Shown here: piece after piece, positions 46,575-56,324 of the stretch
Position numbering within the stretch: the first letter of the stretch is position 1
How the letters are laid out: the number at the start of each line of letters is the position of its first letter
From: Arthrobacter sp. D5-1
GTDB lineage: Bacteria; Actinomycetota; Actinomycetes; Actinomycetales; Micrococcaceae
Length of the DNA: 64,000 nt
Direction of reading: 5' to 3'
Assembly: GCF_017357425.1 (NCBI RefSeq)
Contig: NZ_CP014571.1
Coordinates: 2,852,001-2,916,000, forward strand
Notes under the pieces: generated by a model
What the model was told of the DNA's origin: nothing
Database searches by the model: none
Seen by the model: only the letters and a program-made list of their open reading frames with translations
Position numbers and translations under genes: made by a program

Positions 46575-47377
46575 CGAAGGCTGACGGGCTCCCGGAGATC
46601 CTCTACCGGGAGCTCGCCATTGACCGAGGCACTGACTTTGAGGGTCTTCAGTGTCAGGCTGCCACCCACAGTGGAGAGGAACGCCGTATCCGAGGAATCC
46701 CGGCCTGCCGTGATCCTCAGCATGGATTCACGGGGTGCCAGGCCCGTGGGGTCGACAATGTACCAAGCACCGTCAATGTACGCTTCGGCCACGGCATGGA
46801 AATCCATGGGACTCAACCCGGGGGCGTACACAGCTGCGAGCCGGGCAGGTACATCCTTGGCCCTCAACAACGCAATGGCCAGGTGGGCGAAATCGCGGCA
46901 CACCCCCTTGCGGTGCAGCAACGTTTCCACGGCACCATCGGTACCCCGGGACGAACCGCTGACGTAGCGGAGTTCCGCGTTGACCCAGTTGCGGACCGCC
47001 TGGAGCAGTTCGGCTCCTTGCAGCGAGCCAAACTCGGCGTAGGAGGTGGGCAGCAGCCTGTCAGACTCCGCGTACCTGCTGGGCCTGACGTAGCGGATCA
47101 ACTCCATGGGAGTGGACTTTTCAGGGATGCCAAAGCCGTGAACAGTGGCGCGGTACTCCACCGTCACTTCACTGGGCTCGGTGAACTCAAGGTAATGGAA
47201 TCGGCCACCGTGGTGGTCGCTGAGTTCGGCGAAGGGAAGCTCGTCACCGGCGGAGGTGATGGACAGGGTTTCCGTCACTGAGTCGTAACCGGAATTCCGG
47301 GCCACGGCTATTGCCATGGCTACTTTGGTGCTGGCTGCGGTCTTGAAAACGAGCGTGGCAGCAACGTTGCGTTCCAT
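46571..47377 (-). CDS. Transglutaminase-like cysteine peptidase family protein
   Basis: The 268 residues start at the ATG at 47377 (MERNVAATLVF) with GGAGA upstream. An N-terminal beta domain is followed by the transglutaminase core. The triad is visible: Cys160 in GVCRDFAHLAIALLRA, His194 in MDFHAVAEAY and Asp209 in YIVDPTG. It is a papain-fold protein likely cleaving or cross-linking amide bonds. No signal peptide is seen, so it is cytoplasmic. Substrate is unknown. Confidence 0.9.
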   Translation of the reverse strand: MERNVAATLVFKTAASTKVAMAIAVARNSGYDSVTETLSITSAGDELPFAELSDHHGGRFHYLEFTEPSEVTVEYRATVHGFGIPEKSTPMELIRYVRPSRYAESDRLLPTSYAEFGSLQGAELLQAVRNWVNAELRYVSGSSRGTDGAVETLLHRKGVCRDFAHLAIALLRAKDVPARLAAVYAPGLSPMDFHAVAEAYIDGAWYIVDPTGLAPRESMLRITAGRDSSDTAFLSTVGGSLTLKTLKVSASVNGELPVEDLREPVSLR

Positions 47378-47447
47378 TGATCTCCGGGATATGTTGCGGC
47401 GGGCAGTCCCCAACGGCGCCGTATGTGTGAAGCAGCCAATCGCGGGA

Positions 47448-48310
47448 CTATTGATTGACCTTCAGAGACAGTAGCATCCGCTGGACATTGGCGAATTCAG
47501 AACCGTGGACCGCGTACTTCGCGGCCAGGTCCAGAGTGTCGAAGGATTTGGCCGGCGCCACCTTCTCATCTGCAGCAAACGCATGAAGGGCGGGGACGTC
47601 ACCAAACGAATAGTCGCCCTTTCCCGCCGGTCCCAACACCCGGTTCCGGAGTTCGCACGACTGCCCATCAGCCCCCGCCACCATGTTGGTGATGCCGTAG
47701 GAACCGAAAAACTTGTAGCCCTGGATCACCCGGAAAACGACCCGCGGGTCAATGGTGTCCGGACCATCCGAATGGGGGACGTCCAAGGGGACGCTGCTGA
47801 TCACCACATACGGCCGCCCCTGGCCGGCCGGGCAATCCAACGGAGTGGATGGAGGCAGGCCTGTCTGGAGGGTGGCAACATAGCTGCCCCCACCGTCCTT
47901 GACTTCCACCTTCACTGCTCCCGCCAAAGAACCCGCATCCGGAGTTACCGACTGGACAATCCAATCCCTGGGCAGATCGAAGCTGACAGTCTTGGCCGGA
48001 TCCGAATACGTCTTCCATGACAGCGCTGTTGCTGCCCCACTGGGACTGGGACTGGCGCCGGCCGGATCAGGCGAGGCTGCCGTCCCTCCGGAACCAGGCG
48101 TTGCGGAAGTGGGTTGCCCGCCGTGCCGGGTTCCGCCGTCGAACTGTCTGTTGGCGCGCCTGTACCCGACTCCGAACTGTTGGGCTTCGACGTCGCCGTA
48201 GAAGAGACCTGGGGTCCCTTGTTTTCAGCTGAACAAGCGGAAGCTGCGGCGAGCACCGACCCTGCCAGCACCAAGGCAGCGAGCTTCACCGGAACACACT
48301 CCAGGTTCAT
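47448..48310 (-). pseudogene. Lipoprotein gene split by a frameshift
   Basis: The N-terminal part starts at the ATG at 48310 (MNLECVPVKLAAL), with AAGGGC upstream. It has a signal with lipobox AASAC (Cys26) and a Ser/Thr/Gly linker, in one frame. The body, from SWKTYSDPAKTVSFDLPRDW to the stop at 47448, is in another frame. The natural linker (SATPGSGGTAASPDPAG) continues upstream in the second frame, so one base is missing near 48105-48125. The intact product would be ~287 residues. This could be a real inactivation or a base-calling error in a GC-rich linker. Family not recognised. Confidence 0.75.
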
Positions 48311-48376
48311 GATGCCCTTCATGACCACAGCCTATCGGCGGCGATACCGCGACACGCACAGGACTAGGCTGAGGGT

Positions 48377-49045
48377 ATGGCTCCCGATCACCAGGACTAT
48401 TTCGAGGACGACATCCCCACCATGTCAGCGGTTGATATTGCTGACTGGCGCTTGCGGACATTCGCGCTGTACGACAAAGTGCGTCAACTGGCGGCCACCA
48501 ACCCGTTCGACGCCCACGTTTTCTGGCGCCAGGAGCGGGACCTGATGTTCGCCACCCATCCAGCATCAGCGCTGACTGCGGAGATGAAGGCTTCATTCAC
48601 AGGACTCCGCACAGCCGGCTACGACCCCGCCTTCCGCAAATACGCGGTGCTCTCTCCCCACGGCTCCGGGCAGGAAATGAATGTTGAGACGGGCACCGAT
48701 GGCGTGGTGCCGTTCGTCCGCATCGGTACTTTCGAGCTGACCGGCCTGGGCTCGTTGGCGGTGTGGCGGCTCCGGAGCTACGGCGGCGGGATCTTTGTCC
48801 CGTTCCGCGACGCAACAGCTGGGAAGGACGGCGGAAGCTACGGGGCGGGCCGCTACCTGCTGGACACGGTCAAGGGCTCCTTCCACGGGACAAGAAATTC
48901 GTCCGGAGAACAGGAGTTCATCCTTGATTTCAACTTCGCCTACAACCCCTCCTGCGCCTACAACGAAGCGTGGGCGTGCCCCTTGGCCGGGCCGGACAAC
49001 CGCCTGGCCACGGAAGTTCCGGTGGGCGAACTGTACCTGGGCTAA
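48377..49045 (+). CDS. DUF1684 family protein
   Basis: The 222-residue protein shows the DUF1684 core. Seen: WRLRTFALYDKVRQ and FWRQERDLMFATHPASAL, then FVPFRDATAGKDGGSYGAGRYLLDTVKG. The segment LDFNFAYNPSCAYNEAWACPLAGPDNRL carries the conserved cysteines. No signal peptide or membrane segment. Function is unestablished for the family. It overlaps the convergent permease gene by four bases at the stops. Confidence 0.88.
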   Translation: MAPDHQDYFEDDIPTMSAVDIADWRLRTFALYDKVRQLAATNPFDAHVFWRQERDLMFATHPASALTAEMKASFTGLRTAGYDPAFRKYAVLSPHGSGQEMNVETGTDGVVPFVRIGTFELTGLGSLAVWRLRSYGGGIFVPFRDATAGKDGGSYGAGRYLLDTVKGSFHGTRNSSGEQEFILDFNFAYNPSCAYNEAWACPLAGPDNRLATEVPVGELYLG

Positions 49046-50238
49046 CCAAACGTTCCTCCCGCGCCAGCAGCTGCGAGCGCCGCGACGGCCGCCAGGATGG
49101 TCAGCGGTGCCACGATCAGGCCGTACACGGCGTAGCCCTTCCATGTGATCAGCACATTCATCCGCATCAGCCGGTCATGCCACAGCAGGGTGGCCAACGA
49201 AGCCCACGGCGTGATCAAGGGACCTGCGTTCACACCCACCAGCAGCGCGGCCATCCGCTCCGGACTTCCCGCCAGGGGCTCAGCCACAAGATATGCCGGC
49301 AGGTTGTTGGCCAGGTTGGCGCCAAGGGCGCCCGTCATGGCCAGCCTGAGCAGCTCAATGAACCCGCTTCCCTGGCCTGCCACCTGTCCCAGCAGCACTG
49401 AGGCACCGAGGTATTGGGCAGCCTCCACCACCAGGAAGAGGCCACAGGTGAACAGCAACAACGACCACGGAACCAGCGTCACTGTGAGGACTTTGGGTCG
49501 TCGAAAGGCAAACACCCCGGCAAGGATCAGGGCTGCCGCTGTGGCCGGAATCCAGATGGCAACACCGGACACCAACGCGGGCAAAAGCAACACCAGGACT
49601 GCTGCGCTGACCACCAGCAGGAGTCTGTCCGTTACAGGAGCCGCCGGTGGGACCTGGGCTGGACGTGCAGCATCGAGGGCATAGGTCTTGCGAAGGTCGC
49701 GCCGGAATACCACAGCGATGAAGGCCAGGGGAACCAGTATTGCCGCCAATGATGGCGCCCACATCAGCTGGGCAAACCGTATCGGACTGATGTTGCCAAG
49801 ATGGTGCTGGGCCAACAGGTTGGTCAGGTTGGAAATCGGGAGCAAAAGACTTGCCGTATTCGCCAACCACACCGTTGTCAGGGCGGAGGGCAGGACTGGG
49901 AGACCCGTTTGTCGGGCCACCGTGACCACCACAGGCGTCAAGAGCACCGCCGTCGTATCCAGCGACAGGAAAACGGTGCTCAAAATCGCGAACAACGCCA
50001 ACAGCAGCCAGAGGAGGACACCGCTGCCGCGGCCCCACCGTCGCAGCCGCCGCGCGATCCATTGGAAGGTGCCGGCTTCGCTGACGAGCTCTGTCACCAC
50101 GGTCATTGCGACGACGAACCCCAGGATAGGCGCCACCCGGTCCACCAGGACCGCTACTTCCTGCCATGGCAGGACGCCCGTGGCCACGGTGACACCGCCT
50201 GCCACAAGGAGAACCAGTCCGATGATCGCCAGCCGCAT
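49042..50238 (-). CDS. SLC13/ArsB-type permease
   Basis: The 398 residues start at the ATG at 50238 (MRLAIIGLVLLVAGGVTVATG). About ten membrane segments are seen. Family features are LVSEAGTFQWIARRLRRWGRG, STVFLSLDTTAVLLTPVVVTVARQTGL, NTASLLLPISNLTNLLAQ, and in the second half GALGANLANNLPAYLVAEPL. The repeated N-x-x-N/L-P motif is typical of the ion transporter superfamily (arsenite ArsB, citrate CitM, DASS). The substrate could be an oxyanion or dicarboxylate; no ars genes are adjacent. Confidence 0.85.
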   Translation of the reverse strand: MRLAIIGLVLLVAGGVTVATGVLPWQEVAVLVDRVAPILGFVVAMTVVTELVSEAGTFQWIARRLRRWGRGSGVLLWLLLALFAILSTVFLSLDTTAVLLTPVVVTVARQTGLPVLPSALTTVWLANTASLLLPISNLTNLLAQHHLGNISPIRFAQLMWAPSLAAILVPLAFIAVVFRRDLRKTYALDAARPAQVPPAAPVTDRLLLVVSAAVLVLLLPALVSGVAIWIPATAAALILAGVFAFRRPKVLTVTLVPWSLLLFTCGLFLVVEAAQYLGASVLLGQVAGQGSGFIELLRLAMTGALGANLANNLPAYLVAEPLAGSPERMAALLVGVNAGPLITPWASLATLLWHDRLMRMNVLITWKGYAVYGLIVAPLTILAAVAALAAAGAGGTFG

Positions 50239-50370
50239 GAGTCGGATTCTAAGCCCGGTGGCTGGGTTTGCCGCCCAGGTTCCTCCGGGGAACGGCCCAG
50301 GCAACAGCACGTCACCGTACCGTAAGCAATGAAGCCCCCGCTCCGATGACGTGAAGCCTAGCCTTGAGCT

Positions 50371-50949
50371 ATGAACCGATGGCGGAGTTTCATACGGGAC
50401 CACAGGACCCTTGCTGCGGTGGTCGGAGTGCTGATCCTGTCAATGGTGGTGGTAGCGGCTGCGCTCTTCCAACCGTGGCGGCTGTTCACCAGCAGCAGCG
50501 TCAATGAGGCGCTGCCGGTAGTGGGTTTGTCCACGGGTCAACCGTCGGCTGGCGGGACGGCGGGCGCGCCGCCAAGCCAGGCCGTGCCAAGCCAGGCTCC
50601 ACCCAGCGGCCCGGCAGTGGTGGGCGGTGGCATTTTCCAATCCCAGGAACATCAAACCACCGGCACGGCGCAGCTGTTGATGCTCCCCGACGGCAGCCAT
50701 CTGCTCCGCCTCGAGAATTTGGCAAGCAGTGACGGACCTGACGTCAAGGTCTGGCTCAGCAGCCAGGAGGCCGGCGGAGACTGGTTCAAATACCGCTCGG
50801 GACGCTATGTGGACCTTGGCCCCATCAAGGCCACGCACGGCAACCAAAACTATGCTGTTCCGGCCGGCACCGACATCACGGGGCTGACGTCCGTGGTGCT
50901 TTGGTGCGATCGGTTCAGTGTTGCTTTCGGATCGGCCCCGCTCGCCTGA
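50371..50949 (+). CDS. DM13 domain membrane-anchored protein
   Basis: The 192-residue protein has one membrane segment (about residues 14-33, LAAVVGVLILSMVVVAAALF), a Pro/Gly/Ser linker and a C-terminal DM13 domain. The domain runs HQTTGTAQLLMLPDGSHLLRLENLASSDGPDVKVWLSS, GPIKATHGNQNYAVPAG, and VVLWCDRFSVAFGSAPL, with the conserved cysteine in WCDRF. DM13 has been proposed to act in electron transfer. It faces outward. It is divergent from the permease. Confidence 0.87.
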   Translation: MNRWRSFIRDHRTLAAVVGVLILSMVVVAAALFQPWRLFTSSSVNEALPVVGLSTGQPSAGGTAGAPPSQAVPSQAPPSGPAVVGGGIFQSQEHQTTGTAQLLMLPDGSHLLRLENLASSDGPDVKVWLSSQEAGGDWFKYRSGRYVDLGPIKATHGNQNYAVPAGTDITGLTSVVLWCDRFSVAFGSAPLA

Positions 50950-51049
50950 GGCGTTGCGGGGCCTGCACTGTGCGCCAAGACTCTGCCACAGGACGTAAAG
51001 CGGGCCCCACAACGCGAGGCATCAGGCAGGGAGGACGTAGGATGTCATC

Positions 51050-51928
51050 ATGACCATGCCTGCTCCCCGCCGCATCGCCCGTGTCCGCCCCACCCCCGTT
51101 CCGACCGTCGCCGGCCAACCCTTGGCTCGCCAGTACCCCGACGAGCACTTCTTTGTGGCCAACGACGCCCCGGATTTCACTTCGGTGGAAGGCACCAGGT
51201 GGACTGTGGTGGAGTCCCCTTTCCCGGCGTCGAGGGCCAATGCCAACAGCCCTGCCAGGAAAGGGTGGGAGCTGGGCGCCGTAGTGAGCCAGGATGCTTT
51301 TACTTTCCTCGCGCCTTCAGTGCCTGTGAACGTCTTTGGCATGGCACACAATACCGGGCAGCCGGGCCGTGACCTGCCTCCCCAGGCTTTCCACAAGGCG
51401 GCGTCGAGCGTGATCGGCCCGGGGGAAGCCATCCAGCTGGACTCCGGCGTGGGCTACGTCGACCCGGAAGCGGAACTGACGGTCGTCGTCGGGCGCCCTG
51501 CGCGGGGCTTGACGCTGGAAACAGCCCGGTCAGCGATTCTTGGCTACACCATCGGCAACGACGTATCGGCCCGGGACCTGCAAAAGACCGACGAGCTCTG
51601 GATCAGTGCCAAGAGCCAGGACACGTTTACGCCGGCGGGGCCTTGGATGGTCACCGATCTTGACGACTCGAACCTGGAGATCGGGATCGTGCACAACGGC
51701 AATGAACTCAAGACCGCCAGTTCTGCTGACCTGGGCTGGAAGGTGGACGAGATCCTGGTCTACCTGAGCTCGTTCATGACCCTCCAGCCCGGCGACCTGG
51801 TGCTGACAGGGTTCCCCGCAGAGTGCGCCCGCATTCAACCCGGCGACACTGTGGTGTGCCGGATTGAAGGAATCGGCGAGCTTCGGAACCCCGTCACCAG
51901 CGCATCCTGGGAGGACCAGCCCGCTTGA
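51050..51928 (+). CDS. Fumarylacetoacetate hydrolase family protein (second)
   Basis: The 292-residue FAH-fold enzyme has DPEAELTVVVGRPARG (metal-binding acidic motif), GYTIGNDVSARDLQKTD and the C-terminal GDLVLTGFPAECARIQPGD. Compared with the gene at 10451, it has a longer N-terminal region and TGFPAEC in place of TGTPAGVG. The function is uncertain (acylpyruvase or dienoate hydratase/isomerase type). GGAGG lies upstream. GtrA begins 17 bases later. Confidence 0.85.
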   Translation: MTMPAPRRIARVRPTPVPTVAGQPLARQYPDEHFFVANDAPDFTSVEGTRWTVVESPFPASRANANSPARKGWELGAVVSQDAFTFLAPSVPVNVFGMAHNTGQPGRDLPPQAFHKAASSVIGPGEAIQLDSGVGYVDPEAELTVVVGRPARGLTLETARSAILGYTIGNDVSARDLQKTDELWISAKSQDTFTPAGPWMVTDLDDSNLEIGIVHNGNELKTASSADLGWKVDEILVYLSSFMTLQPGDLVLTGFPAECARIQPGDTVVCRIEGIGELRNPVTSASWEDQPA

Positions 51929-51945
51929 TGTGTCAGGCTTAAGCC

Positions 51946-52431
51946 ATGGAGACAGCTGCGGACGCCACTGAGCTGCGCCCGTCTCCCCCACAGCAACAAC
52001 CCCGCACACGGCACCGCGGAGTCCTCAGATACCCCGTCGTGCGGCAACTGGCCCGCTTCACCGGAGTCGGAGTGGTGTGCACGGCAAGCTCGCTGGCCAT
52101 TTACGCGTTGTTGCGTCCATGGATTGACCCTCAGCTGGCCAACGCCGTGGCACTGATTGTGACGTCCCTGATGAATACTGCGCTGAACCGCCGGCTCACG
52201 TTCAAGATCACGGGAAAGAACAAACGCACCCGGGACCACCTCAGTGGCGTCATAGTGATCGCCATTGCCTTGGTCATCACGGGAGGCAGCCTGGGCGTCC
52301 TGCACCTCATCAGGCCGGAAGCCACAGTCACCGAAGAATTGTGGACTACTACGTTGTCCGGCTTCGTGGCCACAGCGGTTCGGTTTACCCTGCTGAGGCA
52401 CTGGATTTTCCGGCGCGCCCGGCACGTGTAA
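51946..52431 (+). CDS. GtrA-family membrane protein
   Basis: The 161-residue protein has four predicted membrane segments in residues 40-150. Seen: RQLARFTGVGVVCTASSLAIYALL, ANAVALIVTSLMNTALNRRLTFKI, a third hydrophobic segment, and TTTLSGFVATAVRFTLLRHWIF, the repeated GtrA pattern. The family transfers lipid-linked sugars across the membrane or assists wall polysaccharide synthesis. The partner enzymes are not adjacent. Confidence 0.88.
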   Translation: METAADATELRPSPPQQQPRTRHRGVLRYPVVRQLARFTGVGVVCTASSLAIYALLRPWIDPQLANAVALIVTSLMNTALNRRLTFKITGKNKRTRDHLSGVIVIAIALVITGGSLGVLHLIRPEATVTEELWTTTLSGFVATAVRFTLLRHWIFRRARHV

Positions 52432-52464
52432 CCCGTCGTACTGCGGCAACCGGCCACAGTGCAG

Positions 52465-53631
52465 CTATCCCGCTTGCGGGGATGCCAGGTTCCGGACGCG
52501 TCCGACGGCGGTTTCCACGGCGTCGGCGGCCTGCTCCAGTTCTGTTTCGGTGACAGTCGAGGTGAAGCTGAAGCGCACGGCCGTCTGTGCCGTTTCAGGT
52601 GCGATGCCCAGGGCCACCAAGACAGGTGACGGAGCATCGGATCCCGCAGCGCAGGCCGAGCCGCTGGAACACACTACGCCAAGGCGCTCAAGCTCCAGCA
52701 ACACCGATTCTCCACTGGTGCCCGGGAAACAGAAGGACGCCACCGATGGCAACCGCTGCAGTCGGTGGCCAGTGACCACAGTGCCCGCGACACCAGCCCG
52801 GATCCGTTCAATGAACTGATCCCTCAAGCCTGAGACTCGAGCGGACTGCTCTGGTTGCTCCGCGCTGGCCAACAACAACGCGGTGGCCAATGCCACGGCG
52901 CCAGCCACGTTCTCCGTACCCGAGCGCTTACCCCGTTCCTGGCCCCCACCGTGAACCAAGGGCTCCACCCGGAGCCGCCCTTTGGTGAAAAGCACACCGG
53001 ATCCTTTGGGGGCACCAAGTTTGTGTCCGGACATGCTCAGGGCATCCACCCCGAGCGCCTTGACGTCCAAGGTCAACCACCCGGCAGCCTGGACGGCATC
53101 GGTGTGGAAGGGGACGCCGTGTTCCCGCGCCACTGCTGCCAGGGCTGGAATCGGCTGGACCGTTCCGATCTCGTTGTTCGCGTACATGATGCTGACCAAT
53201 GCCGTTTCGGGCCGCACCACGGCCCTCAGCCCCTCAACCGACACCAGGCCCTCAGCGTCCACCGGCAGCACATCCACGATGAAGCCGTGCACCCGCTCCA
53301 AGTACCTCGCCGATTCCTCCACTGCAGGATGTTCGATCGCGCTGATGACCACCCTGTTCAGTGTCGGATCAGCCGACCGCCGGGCCAGCGCGATGCCTTT
53401 GACGGCCAGGTTGTCTGCCTCAGTGCCTCCGGAAGTGAAAGTGACCTCCCCCGCACGGCAATTGAGGATCTTCGCGACGCCGGCACGCGCCCCGGCGAGC
53501 GCTGCTGCTGCCGCTTCACCCAGGGTGTGGTGGCTGGAGGGGTTGCCGAACTCACCGCTCAAGTACGGCCACATGGCCTCAAGTGCCTCGCGGCGTACGG
53601 GGGTGGTGGCTGCGGCGTCGAGGAAGATCAT
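52465..53631 (-). CDS. Cysteine desulfurase (NifS/IscS type) of the NAD operon
   Basis: PLP enzyme of 388 residues transferring sulfur from cysteine. The PLP lysine is Lys204 in SGHKLGAPKG, with HTDAVQAAG as the cofactor aspartate region. The catalytic cysteine is in VVCSSGSACA (321/327), the class II-like short loop. It starts seven bases after nadC. As in Bacillus nadABC/nifS clusters, it probably supplies sulfur for the [4Fe-4S] cluster of NadA. Confidence 0.93.
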   Translation of the reverse strand: MIFLDAAATTPVRREALEAMWPYLSGEFGNPSSHHTLGEAAAAALAGARAGVAKILNCRAGEVTFTSGGTEADNLAVKGIALARRSADPTLNRVVISAIEHPAVEESARYLERVHGFIVDVLPVDAEGLVSVEGLRAVVRPETALVSIMYANNEIGTVQPIPALAAVAREHGVPFHTDAVQAAGWLTLDVKALGVDALSMSGHKLGAPKGSGVLFTKGRLRVEPLVHGGGQERGKRSGTENVAGAVALATALLLASAEQPEQSARVSGLRDQFIERIRAGVAGTVVTGHRLQRLPSVASFCFPGTSGESVLLELERLGVVCSSGSACAAGSDAPSPVLVALGIAPETAQTAVRFSFTSTVTETELEQAADAVETAVGRVRNLASPQAG

Positions 53632-53638
53632 GGGACCG

Positions 53639-54511
53639 TCAGGCTGTCTCTAGGACAACGTCGAGGCCGAGATCGAGGGCGCTCACGCTGTGGGTCAGGC
53701 CCCCAATGGAGATCACGTCCACGCCGGCCGCGGCTATTTCGGTGACGGTGGTGACATTGACATTGCCGCTGGCTTCCACCATGGCCCTGCCGTCCACCTG
53801 CTTGACCCCGGCCCTGAGTTCCTCGATGGAGAAGTTGTCCAGCATGATGGTGTCCACGCCGGCCGCCAGCACGGGTTCGATCTGCTCAGCGCGGTCCACT
53901 TCAACTTCGAAGTGCGTGGTGTGGCCCAGCTGGGCTTTGGCAGCAACCAACAGCTCGGTGAGCTTGGTGGAGTCGCCGCCGGTCATGACGGCCAGGTGGT
54001 TGTCCTTGGCCAGCACCGCATCGGACAGGCTGTAGCGGTGGTTCGCTCCCCCACCACACCGCACAGCGTAGCGTTCAAGGACCCTCAGGCCGGGCGTGGT
54101 CTTACGGGTGTCCGTAATCCTGGCGCGGGTACCTTCCACGAGCCGGACAAATTCGGCGGTCTTCGTAGCAATGGCACTCATCCGCTGCACCAGGTTGAGC
54201 CCAACGCGTTCAGCGAGGAGCACGGAGCGGGCGCTGCCGCTGACCCGCGCAAGGTGCGTGCCGGCGTCGAACGCTTCACCATCGGCGAGCAGCAGTTCCA
54301 CGTCGGTATCAGGGTCCACAAGCTTCATGGCATCGCGGAACACGGTACCGCCGCTGAAGACACCGGGAACCCGCGCGTTCAGCACGGCGGTTGCCCGGGC
54401 GTCAGCGGGGATCAGCAACTGGGAGGTAATGTCCCCGCTGGGTGCGTCCTCCGCGAATGCCCGCTCCAGGATGTCCCGGACAGGGGCTGCGGGGAGGGTC
54501 AGGTTAGTCAT
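53639..54511 (-). CDS. nadC: Nicotinate-nucleotide pyrophosphorylase (carboxylating)
   Basis: Quinolinate phosphoribosyltransferase joining quinolinate and PRPP to give nicotinate mononucleotide. The 290 residues contain RITDTRKTTPGLRVLERYAVRCGGGANHRYSLSDAVLAKDNHL in outline, VEVDRAEQ, DTIMLDNFS and VEASGNV, all family motifs. It overlaps the nadB end by eight bases, so the operon is tightly packed. Confidence 0.96.
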   Translation of the reverse strand: MTNLTLPAAPVRDILERAFAEDAPSGDITSQLLIPADARATAVLNARVPGVFSGGTVFRDAMKLVDPDTDVELLLADGEAFDAGTHLARVSGSARSVLLAERVGLNLVQRMSAIATKTAEFVRLVEGTRARITDTRKTTPGLRVLERYAVRCGGGANHRYSLSDAVLAKDNHLAVMTGGDSTKLTELLVAAKAQLGHTTHFEVEVDRAEQIEPVLAAGVDTIMLDNFSIEELRAGVKQVDGRAMVEASGNVNVTTVTEIAAAGVDVISIGGLTHSVSALDLGLDVVLETA

Positions 54512-56282
54512 GGACGAGGCTCACTTTCCGGCTCATGGTGTAACGCTTGTCAAAATCGTCGACGGCGGCTGGTTCCCCCACGCTGTCGCTGCGGTAATGC
54601 GCCCCCAAGGACTCCCGCCGTTCCCGGGCCGCCCGCACGAGCAACTGGGCAGCCAGCAGAAGGTTGGAGTCCTCATGTTCCCGGACATCGAATGAATCAG
54701 GAACATCCAAGGGCAGAACCTCACCCTCCCAAGACCCAAGAGTTTCCGCGGCCTCAGCCAACAACTGACCATCACGCAACACGCCCGCTTTGGCTGTCAT
54801 GAGGAGCCGCAGCGCATGGCGTGAGAACCCACTGGAGGAGGCAGGGTGGGCGAACGGATGACCCTCCAACAATTCCAGCGGCGCCGGAGGCCTCGACAGC
54901 GCCGTTGTCGCGTGAGCGCCCGAACCGGCCGCCGAGCTTGCGAGGCGAGCGCCGGTTCGAGGCGCGAGCGCAGGCGCCAAGGGGCCTGCGGTGCCGTCAG
55001 GCGACTCACCAGAGAGAAAAACGTCAACAGCCCGCCGCCCAAACACCAGCCCCTCAAGCAGGGAGTTACTTGCCAAGCGATTGGCCCCTTGCACACCGGT
55101 ACAAGCCACTTCGCCTGCAGCCAGGAGCCCAGGAACAGAGGTGCGGCCGTAGAGGTCGGTCACCACCCCACCCATCCAGTAGTGGGCCGCCGGCGCCACG
55201 GGGACCAGTTCCCGGGTCCAGTCGACGCCTGCTTGGCGGGTCCTCTTGCTGAGGTTGGGGAAGCGCTTGGCCAGGAAGCCGCTGCCCCTCTGCTCTTCGA
55301 TCACAGTGGCGTCGAGGAACACATGGCCGTTGGGATCGCCGAGTTTTGCCAGGTGCAGGGCGATGCTGCGGGAGACGACGTCCCGGGGTGCGAGTTCGGC
55401 GTCCGGGTGGTAGCCGGGCATGAACCGGTGGCCCTGGGCGTCCACGAGGACGGCACCTTCCCCGCGGACGGTTTCGGAAATCAGCAGGGGGTCGTTGTTG
55501 CCTTCCACCTCCCGGGCTTCGGCCGGAAGGACCATGCAGGTGGGGTGGAACTGGAAGAATTCAAGGTCGGCTACGGCCGCGCCGACGCGCCAGGCGAGCG
55601 CCAGTCCATCCGCTGTGGCGACGGAGGGGTTGGTGGTCTGGGCGAAAAGTTGTCCGGCGCCCCCGGTGGCCAGCAACACGGAGTCGCCATGGACGCCGAG
55701 GTGGCGCCCTTCGTGGAGGAAATTGGCCCCCACCACACGGCCACCATGCTGTCCGCCCAGCGAGAGCGACGTGACGTGGGCGTGCCCGATGACCTGGATC
55801 TTGCCGGCGGCCTGAAAGTCCAGGACAGTGCGGATCAGTGCGGCCGCCACCCCGGCGCCGGTGGCATCGCCGCCGGCGTGCAGGATCCGTGGAGCGGAGT
55901 GGGCGGCTTCAAGACCCAAGGCGGGGTCGCCGTCGTCGTCAAGGTCGAACTCGACGCCGAACCGCCCCAGCCCGGCGATGTCCAGCCGCGCCTCGGTGCA
56001 CAACACCCGCACTGCCTCTTCATTGCAGTGCCCAGCACCGGCTGTGAGGGTATCGGCAATGTGGGCGGCAACAGTGTCTCCGGGAGCAGGCTCGTCCAGC
56101 ACAGCCGAGATGCCACCTTGGGCGTAGTAGGTGTTGCTGTCCGCAAGGGCTCCCTTGGTCAGCAACACCACTTCCGCCCCGGCTTCCGCGGCCAGCAGGG
56201 CTGAGTACAGTCCTGCGATGCCGCTTCCGACGACGATCAGCCGCTGGGGCGCGGGGCCGCGAGCAAGGCTCTCTGTAGTCAT
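54504..56282 (-). CDS. nadB: L-aspartate oxidase
   Basis: FAD enzyme making iminoaspartate for quinolinate. The 592 residues have an FAD motif VVGSGIAGLYSALLAAEAGAEVVLL, SNTYYAQGGISAVL, the HSAPRILHAGGDATGAGV active-site region, and the C-terminal helical domain. Length is typical for the actinobacterial form. It follows nadA by 42 bases. Confidence 0.95.
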   Translation of the reverse strand: MTTESLARGPAPQRLIVVGSGIAGLYSALLAAEAGAEVVLLTKGALADSNTYYAQGGISAVLDEPAPGDTVAAHIADTLTAGAGHCNEEAVRVLCTEARLDIAGLGRFGVEFDLDDDGDPALGLEAAHSAPRILHAGGDATGAGVAAALIRTVLDFQAAGKIQVIGHAHVTSLSLGGQHGGRVVGANFLHEGRHLGVHGDSVLLATGGAGQLFAQTTNPSVATADGLALAWRVGAAVADLEFFQFHPTCMVLPAEAREVEGNNDPLLISETVRGEGAVLVDAQGHRFMPGYHPDAELAPRDVVSRSIALHLAKLGDPNGHVFLDATVIEEQRGSGFLAKRFPNLSKRTRQAGVDWTRELVPVAPAAHYWMGGVVTDLYGRTSVPGLLAAGEVACTGVQGANRLASNSLLEGLVFGRRAVDVFLSGESPDGTAGPLAPALAPRTGARLASSAAGSGAHATTALSRPPAPLELLEGHPFAHPASSSGFSRHALRLLMTAKAGVLRDGQLLAEAAETLGSWEGEVLPLDVPDSFDVREHEDSNLLLAAQLLVRAARERRESLGAHYRSDSVGEPAAVDDFDKRYTMSRKVSLVHD

Positions 56283-56324
56283 GTGGGGCTCGATTCGGCT
56301 AGTCCGTTGGGGTATGCCCGGCCA

